A stretch of 64,000 bases of DNA from Lutraria lutraria. Its lineage: Eukaryota > Mollusca > Bivalvia > Venerida > Mactridae. The translations under genes and the position numbers were made by a program. The stretch spans positions 36,191,380 through 36,255,379 of the forward strand of contig OZ026835.1 of the NCBI GenBank assembly GCA_964023205.1, written 5' to 3'. Every line of letters begins with the position of its first letter. Within the stretch, counting starts at the first letter, position 1. This document shows, one piece after another, positions 51,001 through 63,580 of this stretch. The notes beneath the pieces are model-generated. The model was given only the letters and a program-made list of their open reading frames with translations, ran no database searches and was not told the DNA's origin.

Positions 51001-54000
51001 ATATTTCTTACTTAGTCTGATATAGTTAATCTCAGGTAGTAAGTTCCTTAGTTAGTACCGGTAGATTTGTCTAAAATGGGGATGTCATGACATTGTGATT
51101 GTATTAATAATAGTTTTACAATAAAAATGTGGTTGTCATGCTAACAGTCTACATGAAAAACAATAAGTCTGAGTCTACCATAAATTATTAAATCGTAGTT
51201 ATGTTACTTGTACTGTAATATGGATATTTAGCCATCACTCACTTGGTGGGCATGAATTTTCGTGCAGACCAAAGACTAAGTACTACGAATTGATTTCTAC
51301 ATCCGCAATACAATTGTTAAACTAGTTCATGATCAGATCCATGTAACTGTTGCAATGCTAGTCTATGGAAGTTTCGTTTCCATGGGTACTTTCAGTACTT
51401 TGATTTTATCTAAAATTACATGCACTGACTACTTTGAGGGCATGTGTCACTTACTAGTGACATTTCTTATGTCATTTGTAAAAGTCATAGCATGAACAGA
51501 TAATGAGACAAGTCGTATTCATGTGACTATGCATGTCTCTGGTTATGTTGTATTTTCAGAGGCTGATGTAATGTAATAAACATGATTAGTTTTTGTCATG
51601 TTAGTATAGTTATTGAGTTTACGTATAGTAACATTGATTGAAATTGCATTGTATATTTCAAATAGTGTTCACTAGACATCAAAAGTTGAGCGTCAAGATA
51701 ACCTTAACTGGCTCAAGCCAATTCAAATTTTATGAGTTGACTAATTTTCCTACTTATGTAATGGTACAATGTAACTTTGATGTTTTGGCAGTGTCTGGTG
51801 ATTGTAATGAGGATGGTTGTGTTTGTGATGTCAGATGAGTTTGTCTCTGTTTAGATCGATATGAAGTGTTTATTTGTACTGTACAGTGTACAACATGTAT
51901 TTGATAATCAAATAATATTAGTATTTCAGACTTAGTTGAAGTAGTGATGATGAAATTTCCTATGTACATGAATTATAATTGTAATATACTAGCTTCGTGC
52001 AACTTAAAATAAATGCAATGACTAGTTTTAGTCATGATTGCATAAGACTTACATTATCAATAATCAATACTTAATATTGCTTGATTTACTACAAGTATAA
52101 ACTGTATTGTAATGGTTTTCCAGACAGGTTAGGTGTTACCACTAGTTACCACACCAGTGTATTATGCGCTAGGTTTATTTGGTTTTACTCAGTTGGGTAA
52201 TAATTGTCAGATACTGTAAAAGTGTTCTTTCCATTAATGATTAGTATTTGGTGAAATGGTTCATAGTAATTCTGTCCTATTGGTTGAGTCTTTTGTTTCA
52301 ATAGAAAAATGAACATATTTATTATTATATAAGTAGCTTTATTTCTGTCTTGGAATTATCAGGTTCGTTTTAACAACTAAACAAAGCCTGTCACATTTAT
52401 AGAGACCATTGTTTACCATACTTTAAATTTGTTTATTAATGACCATCCTTAATAGCTGGTTAAATGGAAATGTTTAGTAAACTTTACAATGTCATGAACA
52501 GAGATGTAACATCTACACGTCTGGCTTTATATGGTAAACTTAAGCAAGGTCAGTATTTAATGACAGAATTGACTGTGTATACCGGTATCTTACATGATGA
52601 TTAGTTCTAGTCATTATACTGATTTGCCCAGTCTGAGAAGAAAATATACTATTATGCCTTGTTACTGTGATTACAGTATTCTATGAAACAAATTGACTAA
52701 GGGTATCTCGTAAGGTACTGTAAGTAGTTAATTATTCATTTTGCTGGAAACATATTCTCATAGGGAAGAAATGTAATGTTCTACAATGTTGTACCATAAC
52801 AGGAAACTCTTATAGGAAGCCAGAGTAATATACTTTGTGTCTAATCTAGAATTGATTATTCATCTTTTATACATAATGTTCCCAGTGTTTATGTATCGTT
52901 CAACCACTGTTGTATACAAAGAGTTTTTTTTTGGATTCCGGAGAGATGGGAAATTTAGGTAACAGTTTGATTAAACCCTGAAGATATATTACAAATAATA
53001 GATTATACGGTTAACATTATACATTTTGTGGTTTAAGGAGTGAATCAAATTACAAATATAGACAGAATATTCAGGCCATGTTCTTGTACATGTATCTTTT
53101 GACTGATCCTTGTTTGTAGGATTGACTAGAAGTCATTTTCTTTGTTCATACGGCTGATTATGATTCACTTATTTGGTAAATTGGAGCCGAAAGTAGAAAC
53201 AAGCAAAAGAATCTTGACATCAGAACAGGTTATTCTGAAATAAGCAAAATTTTGGCCTATTTTGAAAATCTTGTTGAAAATTTAAGCTGCTTAGACTTAT
53301 AAATGCCTGTCAATATCAGGCAAGACAATTTAATCTGGCACTATTATCTATTTATTGCTTTTTTTGCACAGATTTTGTGATCTATAAGCATATTCTTGGC
53401 TTATGTCACACTTATTATACTTTGATTACATAGAAACTTTCATGAGAATTGGGTTCTTATGTTTCTTCCCAGTTAGCTCAATGGTTAGAGCATTGGTCTA
53501 CTGATCAAGAGGTAGTGAGTTCGAACATCGGGCTAGGTTCACAATGTCCGTGAAAAATTTGACTGAAGACATTATTACACCCTATGTTAAATTGTCCTCC
53601 ACCTCTAAATTATGTGGCACAGCTTCATAGTGGCTTGCAGATAAAATGTGGTGAGTATTGGTTAAGGCCTAAATGAAATCCTGGGAACCTGGTAAGGATA
53701 CAATATAACTACCGTACCTGCCATGATATGACTAAAATAATGTTGAAAATGGCATTAAATCCGAATAAAATTAATAAATACCGGTAAATGTTTAACAGTT
53801 TCTTCATTTCTTGATAATGGTCCTTGAGTCGCGTTTTGTTTGTTGTATGATTTTCAATGTTAATCATTCTACTGTCTAGCATCTGTTGTGATGCTGACAG
53901 AGATGGTCAATATCATTCAGAATCAGATACATGTGCTTTTTAGCTCAAAAGGTAAGTTAGTAATAAGTATGATCAGTCAATGTCCACCGTCCACATTGGG

Positions 54001-57000
54001 GGGGGGGGGGGGGGGGGTTATTAACACTCTAGAGATCACAGATTTAATTGGATCTTCACCACACCTAGTCAGAATGTTTATCTAATGATTTCTAAAAAAG
54101 TTTGAACATGGTTATCTGGGCTAAAACATTCTTGAATTGTTCATGAAGTATGAATAACTATTTGGCAGGGTTGCAGAGCTATTTATGTCAAAATCTGCAC
54201 AAAATTTGCTAATATAATTGATTGTTTTACTAGTACTGTGATAATTGTATAGAAAACATTGTAGTAATAATACAGCTACTAATAGTTCTTGAATGTGTAT
54301 CAATGATATTTTTTCTAAAAGTAATTTTGCCAGGAAGTGTTTTATTTAGAGCACTTAATTTTGTTAATGAGGAGCATTTGAGCCTTCCTCTTAACTAATT
54401 ACTTTGCTTCCTGTCTTGTTGAATGTGTGGTAGATTAAGGTCAGAATATATTGATACTTTCTGTATTGTGCAGTCCCATATGATTATATGATATCATAGG
54501 GAAATCAATGTCTTTGAATTATTGATGTTCGTCTATTCATACAGATCTATGGTAGATTTACAATAATACATTCTGTGTAAACATATCACAATGTATTATT
54601 GTGTTACTAATTGCATTAGGCAACTCCACTTATGGAGCTTTTCTGGCATAAACTTCTAGCACTGGATGGTACTTGATTCTATATTTGGTTTCCAAGGTGT
54701 CTGAACTTCTTCAAAAGTTTGCCAAAGTCATTATCTGGTGAAAGATTATTTTCACTTTGTTTTGAGTCTTTTGTTGGACTGTATCCATTTTGTTGATACT
54801 CACAATTTTGGCCTTAATTTGTCCCTTCTGCGTCAGGTTCACCGTTGTTCTTATTTTTAAATTTCCCTGTTGTAACCTTATTTTGTTTCCTTCATCCAGC
54901 ATCAATATTGCTTTAGAACCATTGTAAGCACCGAGGCAGTGGCAAATTTCCAAATACAATAATGTTGTGTGATAGCTCTGTTAACAAAAAAAAAACAGTT
55001 ATATTGGAATAGTGCATGCTATATTTCCCACATGTATGCTTTACAGGAGGTTCTTGATTTTTTAAGCTTTTCGTTGCATGTTTCATTGCTTGGTCTTGTT
55101 TTGGGACATGTAAACAGTCATGTTGAAGATGTCACAGCTGTCTGTAGATAAACATTGTCAGCTGAGGCTGGGTTGCAGGAATTTATAAACTTTCTGCATT
55201 AACAGTTTTGTCTGATGTGTACCTTATTGAACTCACATTAAGTGTGTTTCAGAATTCTGTTTTGTCTCAGCGTAATTGTATTAAACATGTATAAATGCAG
55301 AACCAGAGGTTTTGTTTGGCCAATTTTATATCCTGTATTTTTTCATACTCCTAATGGAAAATAGTATCTTTTTTCTAAAATCACAGACAAAAATTCCCAT
55401 TTGAAACTTGAAAAATTAATGTAGTAAAAGATTTTTTCCCTTTGAGCAAAACACCATCCTGAAGGCATAAGTCGTAATGCAGAAAAAAATAGGTTTACTT
55501 GGAATCTCAGACAACATCATCTTAATTTAGTTTTGTGGTAGTCCACTACCTTTGTTTTAAATTTAGAACAATGGCATCAGCTATGATACATACAGTAATC
55601 ACTCATATGAAGGTCACATTATGTAAGATGCGGTTAAAAAATCAGAGGAATTCCAGGAAAAAACATCTCCATGACTTATAAACGAAATTGTTTTTTCCAA
55701 AATTGACACACAAAAAAGAAAAATGCGCCAGCTTGTTTTTGTGAAGCATTTATAAGTCATTGCAAAATTGTGAATTGCACTGAACTTTACCTCTTCATGA
55801 TTGCTTATGGCCTGGTGCACAAATTATGGTGCATTTGAGTTAGCATCAAGACCAAAAAATAAAGTACTGAATTTTCTGTATTTTTCCACTTTTTAAGTAA
55901 GTCTAGACCATCTAGAAACACAACTCAGTAATGAAAAGATAATTTTCACTCTGTTTTTTATTTCTTGGACGTTCATAGACACATAGACAGATTGGGGACG
56001 GACATTACAGACAGGAGCATTACACATTTTTAAACAAATAACCAGAAAACAAAGAAAGTTTCAACTGTCCTTATTTCATACCATTTGCTATTTCAGTACA
56101 TACTTGTTCAATATACATCGTCTTTTTCATGAGGAAAATCATATATTGAGAAATATAAAGCAGTTGAAAATAACACATAAATAGGAAAAAACTAGCATTT
56201 TTTCCTGTGTTAAATCAAATGATATAATTATTGCCATTTTAGCATTAAAAAGCAGTAATTCACTGAAGTAATAGATATACAGACATAAAACTTACAAAAA
56301 CAGTTCTTTTCATTCTTAATTTATATTTAAAGCATTTTTTTAAATTTTAATGAAAGGGGACGGACATTACGAATAAGGGGACGGACATTACACAGTTGAT
56401 ATCCAGGTCCTTTTTGTACTTATATCATGCTTTGTTTACAGTTCTTACATTATTTCAGTAGCTAACAAGAACACATCTTCATCTTTATTAACATTTAGAA
56501 GAATAAAGTTAAAATAAAATATTTTTTGTTATCTTTATGACACTGATTTGACACCTGTTTGACTCATCACTTAATTATAGCGCTAATTAATGAACTTATA
56601 AATTTTGTTTTAAGTAAGATATTTTGCAGTTTAGATTATCTTTCTTTTGACTCATCTCTTAATTACAGCATTAATTCATTAATTTAAAAAAATTGTTTTA
56701 AGTAAGATATTTTGCAGTTTAGATTATCATTCTTTTGATATAAAAAGTATTGTTGTTAGGCAAATACTAAGCTTATAATTGATGACACAAATTAATAATT
56801 TCTTGTTTTATTTTGTTTTTCATGTAAACTTCATGTTATATTTGGCAATTCTTTTTTACAAACACATTGTTTTATCATAATGAACAATTGATTTATCATT
56901 ATTCGATCTTATCTGATGGTATATATTAGTCTTAAAAAGTGTCATACTTGTCAGCTGCAATAAACAATGTATGACCATAAAACTTTGGTGACACATGTTT

Positions 57001-60000
57001 TTGATGATATCTAAGGACCCATACTGTTCTCGGACTTAGTCCCCAAGACCCTTGATAATTCCACTGATTAACATCTAATGTGGCCACTGGATTTAACTTC
57101 AAAGACCTGCCAAACTCTGGGATGAAATTTTGTTGTTGTTTTTTTTATCAAAAATTTATAACATAGATTTGACTAGATCTTCAGTATTAAGTTACCCAGA
57201 AAAAATGATGGTGTTTTTTTTCACAGTAATTTAAATTTAGGCATTTTTTAAAGTTTAAACCACATTTTCTTTTAACATTAGATTTTATGGAATATTGACA
57301 TAAATAACTTGAACTTTGTCACAGAGGTGACTTATACCCCCATTGCCGCTTAAAGACATTAAGAATGCGATAGTACACTATATCACAGTATATGGCTAAG
57401 TTCAAGGGCACATAACTCTATAATGTGTGGATCACTGGGCATGGAAATGAGTCTTGAACATCTACACTTCATGTTGATGACATATTTTATGCTTCATTGC
57501 AACTGCTTAAAGAATGTGGAAGTAGTTCATTTTACAAACTTGTGATTTTGTTTGTGTACCGACCAAACGACCGACAGACTGACTCGAATATAGCCCCTCT
57601 CAAACTTCATTTGCGGGGATATAATTACTTACATAAAATTTTCATTTTATATCAGCAAATAAACACTTTATTAGGGATAAAAAATCAGAGGCGTGATTTA
57701 GCTTGATTATGCAGATGAGGTAGAGGCATGATTTGGCGGAATCATGAAGTAAAGAGTTAATAAACCCCACTCCCAATCTGTTGTTAAATTTTAACACATT
57801 TATTTAATTTATTTTTAATTAGAGGTTAATATTGTACATAAATAGCATAAAACAAGTGAATCAGCATGAAGCAGACTTAAAACCAAGTTATATACATATG
57901 TATCATGTCAGATAAACATCAATAAGTAGATAAATAGGATACTGTAATGTCCGTCCCCTTTTTGTAATGTCCGTCCCCATTCATGAAAAAGCATTTTAAA
58001 CTTCCAAAGAGCAAACCTTGATGCTCATATGAATAGAAAACCTTCAATGTTGCCTAAAAATAACATTTTACATGAAAATATAATTGTTGTAAGAGTTTAA
58101 TCTATTATAGTCTGTATTTTTGACACAAGCATTTAATGAGCTGGAAAATATGCATTAAACATATTTATTTTTAATTAATTTAAGTGAAACAAACATCTTT
58201 GTACTCCTAATGTCTTATAAGATAACATTTATTATAAAAAGCACTGTTAAATTAACTTTAATGTAATTGTTTCCATGACCATTTGTTTGGGGACGGACAT
58301 TACAGGGACGGACATTACAGATAACTTTTATGTTGTTCCAAATATTTTTTGTTCTATTATTTACATTCAGGCAAATACTGTTGATTTATCATCATGATGC
58401 ATAAGGGGATATTGTAACATATTTCAAATGTTCTCTGTATGCTTAATTGTTCCAGTGACAGGGGGGGACGGACATTACAGGTTTTTTGACACAAACATAA
58501 AATGACATTCAAATTTCAAAATAAATCGCGCTAAACATAATTCTGCTCCAAGGAACCAATATAAACATTAAGTTATACCCTTTGTGTTATCCATAAAGTA
58601 GGAGAAGTACATTTTACTTCATTCTAACAAAAAAAAATCCGCACTATAGGGAATATGGGTTGTTGTAATTTTAAGACCATTACAGCGACCCACATTTCAG
58701 AATTTTCAAAATAACTCCACTATTTTTGGGTGTATCTTAATATATAGGGTATCAGATTAACCGGCTTTAATTTTTCTTATTGAATTAGAAGTCTCATAAT
58801 ACTTTACTTTCCAACTCCAACAACTGCATTGATTTTAAAAAAGTGAAAAAACTAGATGCTAATTCATTACAGGCAAAAATGGCTCATTTTGTGAACATAT
58901 AAGTGTCATATTTTTTTCATATGTGAAGATATCTTCCTGAAATTTTTTGCACATCTGCAGGAGTATATATACTATAAGAAAATGTCAACATTTTAAAGCT
59001 TAGTACACAACTTATTGAAATCTGAGTCTGTACAGTCAAATTTAAGGCAATGCACCATAATTTGTGCACCAGGCCATATAAACAATTTTCTCATGTTTGC
59101 AAAATTTTGACAAATAACTTGGGCTCTGAGATACATGTAGTTGTGCCATATTTTTGTAGAAAACCCTTAATTATCTGCTAAAAGTATTTCTTCAAGAAAT
59201 CTACTGTTATTTGTTAAGGTGGGAATGAGACCTGTCATAGCTTGACTAATCGTAAGACATCTCACTCCATGTAATAGTGTTTGTCATTCTGTTGTAGTCT
59301 TTTGTCCTACCAGCTTATGGAAGGACAGTGGTTCTATACACCTTGGTAATCCTCCACATTAACAGCTAGGAAGGTTGCAAAATGACCCTGGCAACATTGA
59401 ATCCTAGTGACAAAAAAATCAGTAGTCTTCATTGAAGAATGCTCACAATGAATTATTTAGCAAAATGCACAGAGTTTAATTGTTTTACTCATCATGTTTT
59501 GCATCAAGGAATGGTAATGTACACAGAGCCAGATTGATTGCCAAGCCACAATCAACACGTTCAAGTTCCAATAAATCAATAGTATCGTAAGGAGATATTT
59601 TATAGACTTCGTTTTCCTTAAAGACTTGTTGCAATCAATGATCCTCAAGCAACTTTAGCCCTCAATGCTAGTATGGTCTATGTTATGTAATCTGATATTT
59701 GCTGAATTGATGACTGTTCAAAATATTGATTGCTTTGGCTGTTTCCTTCATAATGTTGTTCTTGACATCAATGAAACAAATTTGTCATTATTCTGTGTCT
59801 TTATGTGTTTGCATAGCTTGCTACAACTGCTACTGATATTAAACCAATTTTGTGTTTATTCAGTCTCCAGGAATATCTAAACAGACTTAATCATGTAGAA
59901 TTGTGTTTCAGATGATTCTTGAAATTGTGTAAATTTGTACTGAACTACATTAGTACATTTGTAAATGCTGTACTTTTAAACTGAATGGTAAATATTGATC

Positions 60001-63000
60001 TGGCTTATTCTCAAAACTGTTTTCTAAACAAATTTGAATGAATCCAATTTTTTCTATGGCAAATCACTTTACATGCTAAAATTTGTTTAGCATTTGAGAA
60101 AATCTTCAGAGTCTTTGCCAAGACAGAGCAACCTTCTTTTTATGCCCCTAGCATAGATATGGGAGCATATATTTAATGATTGCCTTGTCCTTTCATCCTA
60201 CAATGTTAAGTGGACTTTACTGTTCCATTAATTTCTTTGATACAAGTATTCAGTTTTTTCCCAGTTTTTTTTTCTTTGACCATTCCCAATGCACTCAACA
60301 TCACCAAATCTTGATTTGACCTTGACCATATTTGGACATTAAGGGCTATTTCTTGCTTAACTAGATTTGTTTTGTTTAGCACCAATGTTGCTCACTAGAA
60401 TGCTTACTATACAGCTGTTGTCTTAGCCCATTCTTAATCTACCCAGATTGCCCATACTCAAATTGACCTTGACCTTCATTGGATCTACAAAATCTTAAAT
60501 ATCTCACTGTTTTGTTTAGCGACAACACCACTTGCCTGTATTGATTTACAATGTAGGTTGTTGTCAAATATTTTTGTTGTCATAATGGAACTTGTTTATT
60601 TTTCCTATATGGAATTTATATAGGGCAATCATGCATATTTGAAACTTTACTTCTACTTTTACGTTGACCTCATTTAGATTCAGAGTCCATTGTAAAGCCT
60701 GCCACCGGGAGCATACGCGTTTATTGAATGCAGCTTTTTGTTCTTTATTATTTATCGGTTTAATTTAAGTTTTAATGAGCTCAGAATGTCTGAATTTTCC
60801 TCCTCCGTAATCCATCTTTTCCCTCCTGTATTAATAATGGATTCCTGTATTTTTCAACAGTCAATGTCTAGTTTGCATGAATTGTCTCTTCTGAGTGTAA
60901 TTTGTCTGGCTATGCCATACTTTAATGGTTGAAAGTTGTTATATCAGCATAAATATTGAGATGATTTGAATGTTTACGTTGTTGGTCCACATAAACCTTC
61001 TCAAAATGTCTGTCTACTTGTTTCTCTGTATTATATATATCTTATTACATTGGTACATGTAATTATTACTTATATGCGTTACACAGTATAGTGAAAAAGA
61101 TTGGTGTACATGTAAAGAGTCATGGAACAAACCGCTTAAATATGACTTGTATGTTTGCATAGTGACCAATTAATTAATAAACCTGTTTTTTATGAAGGCA
61201 GAAAGTACAGAGTTGAACTAAATCATTTCTAGCATGCACCCTGATTTATCAAGATGAATTTCAGGTTCAAACATTTAAGATATTTTAATGTCATTTAAAA
61301 TCAAAATGGGTTACATTCAATCGAAAATGTTTTGAAAATTATACATATTGCTGATGCACTTAAGTTAAGATTACCAATCTGTTTCATATTGTAAAAATAA
61401 TTATTGAATTTCTACGCCAAATACTGTATTTACAGCTGATAGACTTAATTATTTTTTTCACAATAAATGATTCAGGCACAATTTTCTAGAGTTATTTTAT
61501 GCTAATTAAATCATGAATTTTTTTTCTCTGTCTTTTATCTGGCCTGTGACTTATATTAAGTTCATTCAATTTGTTAGCCTTTTTCATACACATTTATATG
61601 CTTGTAAATTATATTAATCAGAATAAACGGTCTCCTGTAGCCAGGTTAGGTGCATCGCCTCAAGACAAAGTATGAGATTGTTGTTTGGTTGATATGTATT
61701 TTGGTAGACAATCTGTTTCACAGTCATTGGTAGTCTGCATACTGTTCATTATGTTATATTCCCTGCTGGCTATTGAATATTTTTTACATTGTATTGATAA
61801 TTAACTTCCTATGGGTGTAATGGAAAAGATATCCTTAGCTTGTTTCATCTGCTTACTGTTAATGAAATATGTTTTTCATCATGAAGATCTTGATTTAGCT
61901 TCCACTTGTTTGACCTTCAGTAAACGTGATATTGAATTGACGTCATCATCGGACAGATTTTGACCTTCAGTAAACTAAGTATAGAATTTAACCACCTTGG
62001 TACATTTATTTGGGTTTTGCACCATTTTTTCTTCCCAAAAAAATAGTCTTTGGTTCACTTAACCAGTATTCCTGGACTGTTTTCTAACCAGTATTAACAA
62101 TTGCTTTCCACAAGGAACCTGCAACTTCTCCATTATGTGGGGGAAATCAACATTTTTGTCAAATTTTCAAGGAAGGGTATCACCTGCTGCGACCAAGGAT
62201 CGAACCTGATGGGTTGGTTACAAATCCAGCACAGTAACCACTGAACGGTGAACCATGGCCACGGCCTCTGATTTACATTCAAATACATTTAATATTAGAA
62301 TGATGGAATAAACATTTATTAATATGATTATTATTTCAAAAATCAAACATAGGGAAAAAAGTTTTCTAACATCTAGAATGTGACCATAAAACACTTTCAA
62401 GAATGAATAAAACTGACACTTATGCATAGGTCTGCAATATATAAAAACAGTAAAACTTCCATGATCTTCAGGAGCCATTGGATCAGATGAACTGTTATAT
62501 AACATATAAATAAGGTACTTGTTATAATGATGTTTTCTTGTTTGTTGTCATGACTGCATGAAAGAGTGTACAATTTTATTTACATTAGAATATGAAGTGC
62601 GTGAATAAAATCTATTCCTTGATCTCTGGGATGAAAACATGTTGATTGTTGGAAAAAGTTTTTAATGCTTCAGGCACAAGTGTTTTCATATTTTCAATTA
62701 CAACTAGTTCAATATCATCTCTGAAGATCTTGTTACTGGCATGCAATGAAACTTTCAGTTTTGCTGAGTGAAATTTACTGCATTATGTCATTCCCCTGGA
62801 ATGGAATTCATGTATACATGAAATTTCTTGAACTATTATTGCATACTTTGATCAAGAATAGTTCATTAAGTATGAATCACTATCTGACGGTGGACTTGTA
62901 ATATAAAATATGATTATCTCAAAAATAGCATACAAAACATAAATTCAATTAGCAAATTTGTTTTAACTTCACTTTAAATTCTCATTATTTTGTTCCTTAG

Positions 63001-63580
63001 TTAAGATTTGATATACTTAGTACATTTTGGGGAATGGGGCCAGGGCCCTTTATATTTAGCTAGATTAGCTACTGTTTGGAGAGGGAATGGGGCCAAATTT
63101 CAGCCTAAAAATCCCTAAACAAGGGCCATGATGCTTGTTTAAAAAAACTTTAGAAGAGAATAATTGTCTAGTTGTGTGAAAATCTCTTGATGTTTTTCAA
63201 GATTTTGCACTTTTTGAATACAGTAGGCTAAATCTGCTGAATGACAAATCTCTAATTGTATATTATAGATTCCCAAAAAAATTCCAGACATGAAATTTAG
63301 TCAGACACATTTGTCATGTTAGTAATATTCAGAGACATTTTGAAAACTATACATAAATTACAATGGCCAAGTAATAGTTAGACACTAATGCCCATATTTG
63401 GATTTTTATGCTTTTACATGTGGTTTACCTTGTTTCTTTCAGAGCGATTTGATCATCACTGCCCATGGTTGGGAAATTGTGTTGGGAAGAGAAACTATCG
63501 CTACTTTTACCTGTTCATCTTGTCATTATCCATTCTATGTATTTATATTTTTGCCTGTGTCCTCACACATCTTATTTTAC
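47873..63580 (+). CDS. ZDHHC14: DHHC palmitoyltransferase, ZDHHC9/14/18 group, 5' portion (partial)
   Basis: DHHC enzymes transfer palmitate from palmitoyl-CoA to cysteines of membrane-associated proteins, mainly at Golgi and endosomes. Four exons (47873-48084, 50128-50288, 50728-50886, 63443-63580) encode the first 223 residues. Residues 27-49 ([20 protein letters not shown]) match the N-terminus of ZDHHC14/18/9. Membrane segments are at about 52-69, 80-105 and 198-220. The Cys-rich domain has C156, C159, H169, C170, C173 and C176, then the active-site D181-H-H-C184-P-W. The family signatures [20 protein letters not shown] and [10 protein letters not shown] are present. The start is ATG 47873 (MKKDKCYQP). 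An upstream GTG-started extension is not credible, as an in-frame stop lies just before it. Assignment to ZDHHC14 over 9 or 18 rests on adjacency to TMEM242. The fourth membrane segment and the tail lie beyond the right edge. Confidence 0.9.
48301..48870. mobile_element. Candidate MITE with ~28-bp imperfect inverted ends
   Basis: The left end ATACAGGTGGTACCAGATAA (then CGGTGTA) mirrors the right end read backwards (TATACCGGTGTTATCCAAAT, then AACGGTGTA). A further inverted 'acggatata' pair lies just inside. No ORF. It lies in ZDHHC14 intron 1. Confidence 0.55.
49530..49690 (+). mobile_element. tRNA-derived SINE-like repeat
   Basis: The head 'atggtgaaggggtatagcgtcagactcctaacccgaagg...ggttggaatcctag' has a tRNA-like layout (anticodon region ctcctaacc, box-B-like ggttggaatcc). 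The body differs from the other families here. Confidence 0.55.
50128..50288 (+). CDS. ZDHHC14: ZDHHC14 coding exon 2
   Basis: This 161-nt exon encodes [20 protein letters not shown] through [12 protein letters not shown]: the second membrane segment and the cytosolic SFSDPG motif. It enters in phase 2 and leaves in phase 1. Confidence 0.94.
50440..50690 (+). mobile_element. Degenerate SINE-like repeat
   Basis: It has 'gtgccgaatggagcatgttgtattcctgattta...gacatgggttcagattctaattc' as a decayed tRNA-like head and 'ggcacaagtaaaggcttac' downstream. It ends close to the acceptor of exon 3. Confidence 0.35.
50728..50886 (+). CDS. ZDHHC14: ZDHHC14 coding exon 3 (Cys-rich domain)
   Basis: This 159-nt exon encodes [20 protein letters not shown] through [12 protein letters not shown] with the zinc-binding Cys/His residues. 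It enters in phase 1 and leaves in phase 1 (donor gtaagt). Confidence 0.95.
53465..53765 (+). mobile_element. tRNA-derived SINE, full-length-looking
   Basis: The head 'cccagttagctcaatggttagagcattggtctactgatcaagagg...gagttcgaacatcggg' has good box A and box B. The ~220-bp body matches 41195-41455 and ends in A-rich sequence with 'aataaaattaataaata'. Confidence 0.8.
53998..54017 (+). repeat. Poly-G run (20 G)
   Basis: There are twenty consecutive G residues on the plus strand. They mark the left end of a short fragment ('ttaacactctagagatcacag...ggatcttcaccaca') related to the 44.5-kb repeat family. The length may be inexact because such runs are hard to sequence. Confidence 0.85.
55808..59086. 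mobile_element. 3.3-kb TA-flanked element with perfect 28-bp inverted ends
   Basis: The ends begin TGGCCTGGTGCACAAATTAT and match perfectly in inverse orientation for 28 bp. TA lies outside each end (55806-55807 and 59087-59088), suggesting a Tc1/mariner-type or similar insertion. No transposase ORF is present. Inside, GGGGACGGACATTAC occurs eight times in both orientations (55994, 56356, 56377, 57944 and 57964 inverted, 58289, 58304, 58464). A mollusc 'caagggcacataactct' repeat is nested near 57400-57620. Confidence 0.75.
60132..60560. repeat. Molluscan 'tatgcccctagcatagatatggg' repeat
   Basis: It opens 'ttatgcccctagcatagatatgggagcatata' and contains paired 'ttgacc(at)tgacc' segments with 'ggatctacaaaatc'. 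Similar sequences are dispersed in bivalve genomes. It is diverged and non-coding. Confidence 0.45.
62085..62265 (-). mobile_element. tRNA-derived SINE, minus orientation
   Basis: The minus strand reads 'gttcaccgttcagtggttactgtgctggatttgtaaccaaccc...ggttcgatcc', a tRNA-like head with box A and box B. The body 'ccacataatggagaagttgcaggttcc' matches the 20815 family. Confidence 0.7.
63443..63580 (+). CDS. ZDHHC14: ZDHHC14 coding exon 4 (DHHC active site)
   Basis: This 138-nt exon encodes [20 protein letters not shown] followed by the third membrane segment ([20 protein letters not shown]). It enters and leaves in phase 1 (acceptor tttcag, donor gtaagt). Cys184 is the acyl-accepting cysteine. 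Confidence 0.95.

Larger units (their letters stand above)
50887..63442 (+). other. ZDHHC14 intron 3 (12.6 kb)
   Basis: This long intron opens with ~2.5 kb of AT-rich sequence without recognised features. It then holds a SINE (53465), a G20 run, a fragment of the 44.5-kb repeat family (53998-54090), a 3.3-kb inverted-repeat element (55808-59086), a mollusc 'tatgcccctagcatagatatggg' repeat (60132-60560) and a minus-strand SINE (62085). No further DHHC exon was found within it. Confidence 0.75.

Noticed and set aside
50887..63442. Additional small ORFs in ZDHHC14 intron 3
   Set aside because: All are short, with no similarity to the DHHC family or other known proteins and no flanking splice signals in phase.
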